Assembly (NCBI GenBank): GCA_030533445.1
Contig: CM060068.1
Coordinates: 30,366,510-30,430,509, forward strand
DNA from: Cyprinodon diabolis
Lineage: Eukaryota > Chordata > Actinopteri > Cyprinodontiformes > Cyprinodontidae
Direction of reading: 5' to 3'
Length of the DNA stretch: 64,000 nucleotides
Under the pieces are notes generated by a model. That model was not told where the DNA came from, searched no databases, and was given only the letters and a program-made list of their open reading frames with translations. Below are positions 23,771-34,401 of this stretch, piece after piece; the stretch's first letter is position 1; every line of letters begins with the position of its first letter. The position numbers and the translations under genes were made by a program.

Positions 23771-24700
23771 TTCTATATTTTTGACCCTCATTTGGCTTTT
23801 TGCTGTGGTGTCTCTTCATGCATCAAACACAATTTGTAATCGGATGAATAGTGCTGAAAAACTGTCCTGGAAATTTCCTGTGAGGAATAAGGTTAATGCG
23901 TTCCGAAGCCTATCAGCTGATTTATCTTCTAAGAGTTTTTGATTAATATCTTGCCTCCTACGAGTTCCAGATTTTGAATCCTTATTTTTTTTTTAAACTG
24001 GTGTTGTGCTTAGATAAGTGATCAACTCCCCCTGTACCAGACCTTACAGATGTGTTTGTTCACTGCATTTAGATTGGGGTTGATGTTAAAAAGTAATAGC
24101 ATGTCAATAAATTACTACTTTAAGTGTATTCTTATTTCATTTAACATCCTATTTACTCAGTAGCACAAGCTCTATTTCAGGAGCCAGCTATTATAGGGTA
24201 ATTACTCCATGTTAGATTATGTCATTTCCTCAGAGAAGATGAGGAGAAGAAAATGAGCCACCTCCGTCAATTAATATAAGATGAGTCGATCAGCAGAATA
24301 GGCACTGTATTTGCTACATTTTTCGTGAGTCATAACTTGATAATGTGAAATTTCCTTGTAAAGTGTCCCCTTGCTTGTCTTTTTTTCTGCTAAAAGCGGT
24401 GATTAAAGGCTATGTTTCTTACACATGTAATCATTTCCTTATCGATTTGTCAGCATTTCAGGAAATGGTTTCCCTTGATAAATATCCATGTAATGATCAC
24501 TTGTCTCAATTGCAGTGGTGAAAGGAAATCGTTACATAAAAGACCCCTCTGGGCAGTGTTGAAACGGTGTTGGGCAAATGCTCTAGTTCATGTGTTGACA
24601 AGTGGTTGTGAAAATATCTTTACAGCTATGTGTATAAAATGACTTGAGCACATATAAGGGAAGTGACTGATAAGAAGTAAATTTTCCTGGTTCCTCTTTT
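23771..24700. other. Intron upstream of the il1rapl1 exon; possible conserved non-coding DNA
   Basis: No repeat is recognised. Positions 24175-24345 are non-repetitive, with balanced composition and TAATTA-type cores (GGTAATTACTCC, TCAATTAATATAAG), 400-560 bases before the coding exon. Conservation cannot be judged from one sequence. Confidence 0.4.
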
Positions 24701-24757
24701 CCTCACTCTTCTTTCATTCATTCTTCTCTTTTCAGGCTTTGAGGACGGGGGAGGAAG
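24701..24757 (+). promoter_or_regulatory. il1rapl1: Splice acceptor, branch-point candidate and 5' UTR of the il1rapl1 signal-peptide exon
   Basis: A long pyrimidine tract runs up to an AG at 24734-24735, with a CCTCAC branch-point-like sequence at 24701-24706, 29 bases upstream. The exon then starts at 24736 and carries 22 bases of G-rich 5' UTR with no upstream ATG. Because the exon has an acceptor, a non-coding exon 1 and the promoter must lie further upstream. I see no CpG-rich island close by, which also argues against a transcription start here. Confidence 0.75.
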
Positions 24758-24839
24758 ATGAGACCACCCAGCCCTCTCCTGATCCTTCTGTACTTCACCC
24801 TGTCCAAGGGTGTAAAGGTGGTTTCAAAGAGAGGCTCAG
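24758..24839 (+). CDS. il1rapl1: First coding exon (signal peptide) of interleukin-1 receptor accessory protein-like 1; partial gene
   Basis: The exon encodes 27 residues plus one base of a split codon (phase 1). The peptide begins MRPPSPLLILLYFTL and ends KVVSKRGS. Known human IL1RAPL1 begins MKAPIPHLILLY and reaches KVVTKRGS at the same distance, so the match runs over the whole exon, including its end. IL1RAPL2 lacks the ILLY core, so L1 fits better. Residues 1-18 form a signal peptide: a short n-region, a hydrophobic core LLILLYFTL, and likely cleavage after SKG, as in the human protein. The full-length family protein is a type I membrane synaptic organiser with three Ig domains, one membrane segment and an intracellular TIR domain; none of those parts is in this window. 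The exon is flanked by a strong acceptor and a GTATTT donor. The ATG has A at -3 and is the first in the exon. Paralogue (a or b) cannot be told. Confidence 0.85.
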
Positions 24840-24848
24840 GTATTTATT
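24840..24848 (+). other. il1rapl1: Splice donor of the il1rapl1 signal-peptide exon
   Basis: The exon ends TCAG and the intron begins GTATTT. The last exon base is G, so the next codon is split after its first base. Human residue 28 is alanine (GCN), which is compatible with a split G. Confidence 0.75.
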
Positions 24849-25720
24849 GAACCTTATCAAAAGCCTTGCATGCATATGTTGACTGTTATACAGTATCCTA
24901 ATAATGATTATGCCAAGCCATAATCCCACATAAGTCGTTTGCATAGTTACTCATCAATGCCTTCAAAGTGCTGTGAGGCAGTGTTAAGAGATTGAAGAAA
25001 TGAGAGGGTTTTTGTGTATGTTTGTAATATAGTAATTTTGTATTACGCCGGGGGGAGAAAAAAAAAGTGGTCTTATTTTCTGTTTGTTTGGGTGTGTGGT
25101 TTCTAGGCAGAGTTTGTTTGTCTACATGTGTTATGATTCTTTGTGTCAATAATTTTAAGTGTAAGCTTTAAAATAATGGAGAATAACAGCTGAAAAGATC
25201 AACTTAGTTCATTGCTTCTCTTTGACTCGGAAGACACCGAAGTAAGAGAAAACCTCTGCATTGGGACAGTTACTTGGGGGAAAAAAAAAAACTACAACTT
25301 TGTTACAGATGCTTATTTAAATCCCCAAACACTAACATAAATATATCTGTATGCTAACGTTATTATCACAACATTTTTGGAGAACAAATAATGTTTTAAA
25401 CAGAAATTTACCCAGCCTTTGGTTTTCCTCTCAGCATCTTTTGTATGTAATACTGTTTTTTCTTTTTTGGCTCATGCAGGTTGCACAATGAAGGTCCTAG
25501 AATCCTTGCTTATCTTAGAATGGAACTTAACTTTTTTTTTTTTTTTTGCACAAGTGGGCTACATCCTGATACTCAGCTTTCTGACTGAGCGTCTGGATGT
25601 ACCTTCTGACTGTCAGGTTAATTAGGTTCTCCAAAGTGCTATTTGTTTTAAGAGTACAGTATATGTACATGACTGTTTGTGGTTTGTGCCTCTGTTGTGC
25701 CTTATGATGGAATAAAGAAC
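24849..25720. other. Start of the intron after the signal-peptide exon
   Basis: T- and A-rich, with no gene. A 68-codon frame at 25419-25625 has no recognisable domain. Confidence 0.5.
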
Positions 25721-25821
25721 TATCTAGGGCTTACCTTGCTTCTTTCCCAATGATTGCAGGAGATAAGCATCAGCCCCCCACAACCCTGCAGGTTTTAGCC
25801 AATAAGAAAATAGATGGATGG
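25721..25821 (+). repeat. SINE 3' tail fragment
   Basis: Ends CCCAATGATTGCAGGAGATA, CAGCCCCCCACAACCCTGCA and AGAAAATAGATGGATGG. This is the typical 3' end of the tRNA-type SINE seen complete at 57821-58160. Confidence 0.75.
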
Positions 25822-28397
25822 TTGTTATTGTTTCAGTCACCTTTATTAGTGTTTCACGTCTCATTGAACTGAATTGTTTCTATATGCTCCCATCAGAGAC
25901 CTCATTAGCTACTCCTGTTCAATAGCTCACTAACATATACAGTATAGGGAATTAGCTAATCACATGGCTGCAATTCAAAGCATTTAGGAATCTATACTTT
26001 GTGAAGAACACTGTTTGAGTTAAAGCTGACTTCACAACATCCCTACGTTTACAGCAAAGAGTAAGTATTTCCACTGCAGGAGGTTCGTAGATGGACATTA
26101 ATTGTTTGTGTCAAATGTCAGATGGGAAATGGTTGGACATTTCAGAAACACAATCGGAGCTCAAATAACCACTTATTATAACAAAGGATTGCAGATCTGA
26201 CAACTCGAAGCAGAGGAACTGCAACACACCACACTAAATGGCACTTTCATTGACAAAGGACAACAAAATGAAGCAGCGATTGTTGAAAATTGGGCGTTTT
26301 TTTATGTTGGGTAGCATCACAGTTTGACATAAGCAGCATTAAAACATGGATCCGCTCTGCCATGAAACACAAGCTCAGTGTGCTGATCACAGTTTTAAGT
26401 GGGGGCATATTTTCTCAAGACATTTACCAATTTAACATTGCTTGATCATTTACATATTGCGGTTAAAGAATAACTTGTGTCCTGTTTACATTCAGGATTT
26501 CCATTGAGTTTGTTGTTATGTTGATTTAAAAATTCATCACTTTTACTTGGTCTACTAGGCACTGATTAATTATCAGCTGGCATGTGCAAGATTTCTTTGA
26601 ATGATAGAGTTAGTACCAAATCTATTAAGATGCAATTTCTTTTAGAACTATTTGTACAGAAATATAAACAGACTGGCAACCCTGCGGCGGCCAGGTGTTT
26701 TTATTTGTTGTTGTTTTTTTTCTTTTCACTGCATTTCCCAATTAAATTTTCCGCCATATGTTCTGTTGACTTTACTCACTGTCACTACCAAATTTGTACT
26801 GCAAGCCCGATCTGTACCAACAGCATATTTGCGCATGTTCAAACAGATATTCACCCAGGTTGCCATAAATAATATGGTACTAAAAAGTAATTATTTCTAT
26901 CCTTAAATCGCCAAAGAATCTAAAATTAAATCTTCAAAATTATATTTAATGACTTTCCTGGGATAAGTCGATCGTTTTTACATTCGCTCTGTTAAATATA
27001 TTTTCAACGTCATCATCAGATACGCTCCGATGAGCAGTCTGCCAGAATATAATTACAATATGTGTATCTACATTTAAGTTGTTGCTTTCGTCAGATTATG
27101 CACTATCTAACATAAAGTTAAAATGAGAGGATAAAAAAAACAAAAAATCAAAAAGGCTAGATTTATGTATAAATCTAAAGTTAAAACGTTTGCTCCTAGA
27201 AGTAGCATAGAATTCTGGGACAGATCAGGTGATAAAGTGATACGAAAGAAAGGATTTAAATGCATTTATTTTCTTAGAATATAAATTATTAACCATTTAT
27301 ACATTGTAGTTTAGTATGCTTACTATTTTTACTAAGTAAAATCGAGGGGGTCCGGATGTATATCCAGTTCCGCATGCACAAACAAGCTACCATGAGTATG
27401 TGTACATATGCCAAATACCTGAATATAAAGTGTGTCAAAAAAGAATAAATCTTAAAAAATAAATAAATAATGCAGAAAACCAAGCAATTTCCCTTTCAGA
27501 TGCACATCTGAGATTTCTTCAGGCCCCCACTCAACCATAAATATCCATGCAAAGCACCTAATGAAGTTCATTGGTTATTCAAACAAACTGGCTGATCAAT
27601 GTTATTCAGTGGTTACCATGGGAACCACAACCAAGACAACGGAAGCAGACATAGATGTGGTAGTGAGTGAGGTGGAGATTCAGATAAATATGTTTAGTAG
27701 CCACAGTAAATACATGGAAGCATTATTGATGAGACTTTCATGGTCTGGTGTATGGACTGAACAGATCCACATTCACATCATTTTCCATGTATTTTATGTC
27801 AGTTGATAACAATATTAGCAGTTTAGATAGTGTACATTATAAAGTTTTAATATGGCTTTTTCGGAAAATAGCTTAAAAAGTCTGCTGTTAGTACCTGTTG
27901 AAAGTTGCAGTTGAGACCTGATGTTTCGGGGTAATCACTGAAATGTTGCACTAAGATAGTTTAAATAATTCTGCTGATGGTGTTCATAACAATTGTTAGT
28001 GTCATTCATCACATGCATCAGAAAAAAAAGCTTAGAAATCTGAAAGATAGCGTAGATGGATGTTATTTTCTCCACAAAAGAAGCACAGTTCAGCTTCATG
28101 AGAAGATCCAAAGTGTACATCTTTAATTCTGTCAACTCTAACACAATACAAAAAGAAAGTAGCAGCTGCTGAATGATCCAATTTCTCTATGAGAGGGTTA
28201 CCTAGGGTTAATACGAAACTCATCTTGGTCCTAAATGCAAGAAAATTGAGTATCAGTTATGAACAACTGAAAAGGTCAAAAAAGAAAGTAGAGTGCAAAA
28301 AGACTTGAAGTAGAAACTTTCCATGACATGAATACTGGAGTGTTAAAGAAGCAGCCGAACAATCTGATTTCAGGCTGCCATTTAAAGAGGAAATGGA
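25822..28397. other. Intron-like sequence, nothing recognised
   Basis: No gene and no identified repeat. Frames at 26582-26872 and 27561-27806 lack domains and splice context. Confidence 0.5.
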
Positions 28398-28446
28398 ATT
28401 AATGTTTATTTACCTTCTCATTCAAAGAATGTAAATAAACATTAAT
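28398..28446. repeat. Perfect inverted repeat carrying two forkhead-like sites
   Basis: ATTAATGTTTATTTAC at 28398-28413 is the exact reverse complement of 28431-28446, with a 17-base spacer. Each arm contains GTAAATAAACA, a forkhead-box binding core. It could be a hairpin, a MITE relic or a paired transcription-factor site. Confidence 0.6.
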
Positions 28447-28698
28447 GCCCTTTCACAGCAGGATCTGTTTTAGCAGATCAGATATATTCAAAATATGTTG
28501 TTTAGTACAGCGAATTGGAAATGTTTCCAGCCAGGCACAGCTTTTTTTTTTTACTGAACATTTCTCAACCCCGCTCATACCACTGTAGAATTGATATCAA
28601 TGTTAAATACTGTATTACAGTTTTTACCATTGCTAACAATTCTTTAAAATAAAACATTCTAATAAGGTGATTTATTCAATTATTTTAATAATAATTGT

Positions 28699-28888
28699 AC
28701 TTTATTGATCTCAGACAGGAGAAATTTATCTCTGCATTTCAACCATCCCTTTGGGTAGCAGTGGGCTGCCATTGTGCGGTGCCAGGGGATTAGTGTGGGG
28801 TTAAGGGACTTGCTCATGAGACCCAGGGTGGAGGCTGTGGGTATCGAACCAGGTACTTGCAACCTTCTCAGAGCACTGCTCTAACATC
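28699..28888 (-). repeat. tRNA-derived SINE with LINE-like tail (copy 2)
   Basis: Reverse-complement copy of the SINE at 811-1035, sharing TTTATTGATCTC, CCATCCCTTTGGGTAGCAGT and GGGTTAAGGGACTTGCTCA. The tRNA-like head is present but diverged at the right end. Confidence 0.85.
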
Positions 28889-31875
28889 TTTTTTAAATGA
28901 TAATTGAACAATAATAATAAATGATTATTATCATTAATAGATTGAATAATAATTTTCTAACATGCCCCCTCTGCAAATACATTTTTCCCCCATTGGGGAC
29001 ACGTCCCCAACTTTGGGTTGGTAGGTGTTTTCACAGCAGTTGGGTAAAAGCTTTGTTTAAGTCAGTCTGAATTATTCTTGAATGGTTTGAGTCTGCCAGT
29101 AGGAAGGCTGGTGAACAGAGTGTCCTAGCTAGGCTGAATTGTCTCATCCCTTTGAAACCCTTTGAAGGAGACTTCTTGAGTAGATCTCTCAGACAGCAGG
29201 CGATTTGACAACTATTGTATATATATCTGATTTAGTGCCAGACATGAAAGTGGCTGAAATCAAATTTTTGAGGGGGTTGAAAATATTGAAATCGGGCCAT
29301 CCAGACTGCCTAAGCTGGCTGGATCTGATGGAGTTAAAGGCCAAGCTGAGACCAGCAAGCATCATCCTGATGTATCCCTGTAGGTTTTCATTGTAGCTCA
29401 AGTTTAATAGGAGAATTACTCCTATTTTTTTATTTTTTTTATTTTTTGTTTGTATGTTTGTTCAGCATACAGTATGCTGATATATTTTTTTTCTGATTTC
29501 TTCATTTGTTTGTATTCCTGACTGGGGTTAAGATTTTCTGCCCCTAAAAATACTTTTCTTCTTTACCCATCTTATGCCATTTCACTGTCGTAAGACTGCA
29601 AAGAGGCACAGGTTGGTACTATAGAAGTGAACTGTCAAGAGGTTGATCCAAAAGATGAGGCCATCCTCGAAAACAATCCCCACAAAGGACTTTCAATTAA
29701 AATATAGTTTAAGACTATGGGGGGAATAAGAGCAGTACCCAAGAAATGTACTAAAGAGTAACAGTATTCTTTTTTTTTAACTCAAGCAAAAGTAAAATGT
29801 ATCCTCCCAAATTAAGAATGAAAAAATTGTTTGGTAAAAGGGCTACTTAAATTCTAAACATACCATTGAATTTATTGTCTAGAATTGATGAAGTCAAACA
29901 GACTTGATGTGAACGTTCTTCTAGTTTAAAGACTAATATACATAAAAAATGACTGCAGCAGTAAATGTCACGCAGAAGAAACATTTTTCTTAATCGCTGA
30001 TTTTTAGCATAAAACTTATAAATCTTATCTTTACAATAAGAATATCATATAATTTAGTACAGGAAAAGAGCCTCTCCCAAAATGATATATTTACTGTATA
30101 TACGTGATCAGAAATTTTACTCAAGAAGGAGTAAATAAGCGTAAATATAATCAGTCAATATCCACCTCTAAATAAGAGCAACTGCACCACAGATGGATAC
30201 AAAGAAAAGACATGTAAACTTCATACAGACCTTTAACCCTTTATAAGGCAAGTTACAGTTTTTGATTACTTGCATACCCCTTACAAATGGAGTCCCCCCA
30301 TCCCTCTAGCAGCACAGTGAGGTCTAGCAGCACAAGATCTATATCCAGCCATTCAGCAGATACTGCTACATGGCTGTACATCTTATTTTGGTATTTGACC
30401 AATTAGATGAGCCCTTGAATGATATATTACCTACTAAAAAAGTTAACAAGTCAAGAAAATAAGTTTAAAAAGCTAATTGAAAAGTTAAAAAGTAAAGTTA
30501 AAAAGTTAATAAGACTAGTTAACAATTATATTTAGGTTTATAAACTAAAAAATGTAAGTGCCAGTTTCAGCATTAATGTCTCTAAGGTTATGTTGTACAA
30601 AAAACTGTTTCACTCTCAGTGTTTTTTATGAATTTCTTATAGAAGCACTTTTGTTTTTTTCTTAATATGTTCAGGCAGGTTGGCTTTTCTTGTTATTACA
30701 TTGACATTCATTTTTGCCATCACAATATCCATATTTTTTGAATGTTACGAAGGTGGTAAGGTCTTGTCCTGGATTCCAGTAACACTATTAGCTTGAAATT
30801 TTGATTTTCGAAGAATTTCACTGAGTGCCCTATAAAGGGTTAATGATATTTGAAATAAAAAGGGTACTGCTGTGAAAATATTGGAATAATAAACTAGACA
30901 TATCTTTTTCTGCTAGCAACCAGGGGTCAGTGAAAGACATTTTAACTTAAAAATGGCAGATTCAGTTTACAGTGTTTACTTGATTTTTTTTAGTATAGGT
31001 TGACTATACATTCATTAACTAAAAATTAACATGATTAAGTTTAAGATCATTGTAAAAAGGCTAAAAAGGAAATTGGGTATTGACATGTAAATTCCTCTTT
31101 AATTAAATCAAATCAATGAGTCATATGGGTGTTTGCTCAGACTTTTATGAATACTTTAAATGGATTAGCGACTTAGAACTGATTATCTGAAAATCAAATG
31201 TATAATTACAGTCCCAGTGAATCAAATGATAAAATGGCAACACTCAATTAGAAGCTGTTAGCTTTAAGGACTGAATACAATAACTTCTTGGGATATATGG
31301 TATTTTATGATCATAGCTTTATACAAAGGCTAAATGGCTCTTTAACATTGGGCATATTGACATTTTTTATCATCATGGGAATTTGAATCCATGCATATGC
31401 AGAGGAAAGTGGTTGTTGTAATGGTTACGTTCGATTTTGCATTTTATTGTACGTGTCTACACAATAAACTACCATGGCTGTTGTGTTCTTTGCTCCTATA
31501 AAAGGTTTGCAATTTACAGACACTTGAGGAAAATAAAAGGGGTTGATGGCTTTTTGGTCAGTTTGATCAAATGTTGCTAATAGAGGAAGTTGTTCACTGA
31601 TGTAAATTTATTAGGTGCTACCATGAATCAAAAATACAATTTTAATGTGTAAACACATAAAACTAACCTTTACTGAAGCTAAAGGAATTAGTATTTCTCT
31701 GTATAAATAGCAAAACATACATAAAAAAAATCTAATGACACAAAAGCATTTGTTGACCTTAAAAGGAAGCCTCATGTTAACAAAAGTAGTTACTTTCCTA
31801 CAATAGAAATTTGTCATATTAAATGCTCCAAACATGTTCTGTCTGCTAGTTGTTTAGGGGGCTTTCATTTAAATA
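28889..31875. other. Intron-like sequence with simple-sequence patches
   Basis: No gene. Positions 30430-30515 are a low-complexity run of AAAGTTAAA-like units. Positions 30300-30335 contain a short direct repeat of TCTAGCAGCAC. The complementary frames at 29189-29401 are chance. The rest is AT-rich. Confidence 0.5.
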
Positions 31876-32240
31876 GAATAGAATAGAATTGAATAGAATT
31901 CATCTTTATTGTACGACAGTAGATAAATTGTAAGTGCTAAGTAAAATAGGCAAATTAAAGACTAAAAAATATGAAAGAAAAAAAAAAATCAAGTAGTTTA
32001 AATAGTTTTACAGCAAAGTGGGAAAAAATACATTTGGAAAAAAAATGACGCAAAAAAACCCGTAAAAAACTTAAATATGTTTTTCTCTGTTAATATCACC
32101 CACAGTGATATTGATAAATAGCGGTGCACTTTGAGGTCCACTATTACAGCTAAAACTCCTCAAAGTGTTTCAGTCTTTCTCATTCTGTTGCCCTGTGCCT
32201 TAAAAATGGAGCACACAGCAGCAGGGTGCTGATTTAGCTG
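31876..32240 (-). repeat. Probable LINE 3' tail fragment
   Basis: The left end is a run of AATAG units followed by TTCATCTTTATTGTACGACA. Read on the minus strand this is an ACAATAAAGATGAA end followed by a short tandem tail, as in several fish non-LTR elements. The body to about 32240 has no recognisable coding. Confidence 0.4.
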
Positions 32241-32929
32241 CCTAGAGAAATGCAGCAACTTCAAAATAATAGTTTTACTTTTTTTCTCAAAGAACATTAT
32301 ATATATTATACATGTGTGCAATTAATACCTCATGCATCTTTAATTTTGGATATCATATTTGCCAATGTAGGCCAGTCTATAAAATCCAGAACATTCCACA
32401 ATCTGGACATAAAAGGCCAAGACCCACTTTAGGCTTTTGATGTTTCATTCATGTTAGCAATAACAGAATAGCAACAGAAAGTCTGACAGCATGAAGTTGC
32501 AGAAATTACATCACATTGAGAATAATAAGGCTGGTCAAACTGCACACAACCTTCTGTGGCTCCGTAGTTCTTACCGCTGGTCTATTTTGGTCTGGCCTAC
32601 GCAGCAATTTAAGAAGAACGTCATGAATCAGACAAGAAAAGGGATACTCTAATGAAGTGACACATCCATTGAAGGGAAATCTAAAGTAAGATCTATGAAT
32701 CACAAGATAAACCATACATTTGTCTGGATACACACAGATGAAGTCAAACAATGATCTTCTTTGAGGTTGTTAGAGCAGCAACCACACATTGAAGTTCACT
32801 ACTTTACTTGTTTATGCTAAGGGAATTTCTGGGACAAACTCTCCTGTCAATGTGCAGTGGTTGGTAGTCTTATCCTCTACGCACCCAGTCTTGCAGGAAA
32901 AAAAATGCATGGTAGTGTCAGCAGCAAAA
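32241..32929. other. Intron-like sequence, nothing recognised
   Basis: Short frames only. No repeat is recognised. Confidence 0.5.
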
Positions 32930-33195
32930 AGCAGGACTCTTGGAGGGACCGTGGTGAGTTTCATGACTTAATAGGATGATGAACTGCAGCAGAACAATAA
33001 ACAAGCAACCAATGAATACTGGCAACTAACTGAAGGCTTAAATAAGGGAGAAAACAGGTGCAGACATGGGGCAAAATACAGGGACACAGGGGAGTGGGAT
33101 TTACTAATTAACTGATGTGTCTGACTGAGAGAGAAATTATCAAAGATATGCAGGAAAATATGTGAGGCAGATCATCAGAGGACCAACTCTGACAT
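32930..33195. repeat. LTR-like repeat fragment
   Basis: Contains GGCTTAAATAAGGGAG, AACAGGTGCAGACATGGGGC and ATTAACTGATGTGTCTGACT, and ends CTGACA. The style matches the family-3 repeat at 15591-16022 but the sequence differs. The left end is uncertain. Confidence 0.45.
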
Positions 33196-33629
33196 AATAA
33201 AAATAATTATATAAATAAATACATGCTCAATATATACATAGACATAAACATACCGTAAATCAAATAAATAAGTGTTTGCAGTTATCAAATCATACAATGA
33301 GAAATTAATTTGAAATATGTTTTTAATTAGCTAATGTATTTGTTCATCTATTTAATAATTACCTTATTTATTTAATAAAATTTTTATTTTCAGATTTATT
33401 ATTTAATTTATTTTGCATGTATTTATTTACATTTTGGTGGACAGACTTTTTGAAGGGCAGGGTTGTGCGTCCTTACTACTGTAGAGGGAACTTAAGCTCA
33501 TATTTTGGCTTACATCTATTTTTTTACTTTGTTAAATTCTACCCTATCTATTTATGCCTGTCCTTTATGCAATTCTACTTCATTATGCAAATGAGGAAAG
33601 GGTGGTCATAAGGGGACAGATTCTGCCTG
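33196..33629. other. AT-rich intron-like sequence
   Basis: Many AAATAAATA-like words at 33200-33420. No feature is supported. Confidence 0.5.
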
Positions 33630-33632
33630 TTA

Positions 33633-34398
33633 GGGCCCCTTCACACCTTGCTGTTTTAACCAGCATATGCCTGACATCTCAGAATCTTCTTAACTGCTGG
33701 CATACGCTGAACTAAACTGCTGTTTAGTGCCAGCCCTCCAAAAAAAAAGAATAAATAAAAAGAAAAAGACAGAAAGAAGGTTTGCAGTTGCAGCACATTC
33801 AGCGTCATGTCTGCTAGGAAGTTTGTTGGTCGTGGCTGGAAAAGCAGAGGATCCATCACACTCACCGTCTCGCTCACCCTATGATGGGGATGCAGTGTGA
33901 AGCTGAACTGATTGTTTACTCCTTCAAACTCCCTTTTATACCAAAACGCTGCCAATACCCCATTATAGAGTAGCTGTAAGTTAGAAACATGTCCAGCGTT
34001 CGTTTGGAACACGTCAAATATGTTGATGTGCGTTGGAGATAAGTTCTTGATAAGTTACGCAAAAGTTCCTCATTGGTTTTGGATAAGCTAGACGGCACGA
34101 CTTATGAGTAACTTGCACTGAACGTATGACAAGGATCAGATAATTTACCCGTAACTTATGCCGAATGTATGAGCATACCCTAGCATATGTCAAGAAATTT
34201 TGAGCATGCTCAAAATTTTGAACTTTCTTAAAACTTCTCAACGTACTTTCCGTATGTCAACGTTGTTCAGTATGCTTCAGCGTGCTCATAACTTATACAA
34301 ATTGTACACATAACTTATCCAACACGTGCCAGCATTTTTGCCGGATTTTTCATACTTCAGGGTTATGCTCTCTAAATCGTCAAGGTGTGAAAGGGGCT
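33633..34398. mobile_element. PIF/Harbinger-type non-autonomous element, 766 bp
   Basis: The left end GGGCCCCTTCACACCTTG pairs with the right end CAAGGTGTGAAAGGGGCT as imperfect TIRs. Both sides are flanked by TTA (33630-33632 and 34399-34401), matching the TWA target preference of PIF/Harbinger elements. The right third is full of CTTATGC/GCATA and AACTTAT-type motifs in both orientations, likely subterminal binding repeats. A 118-codon minus-strand frame (33656-34012) shows no transposase motif I recognise. Confidence 0.75.
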
Positions 34399-34401
34399 TT
34401 A

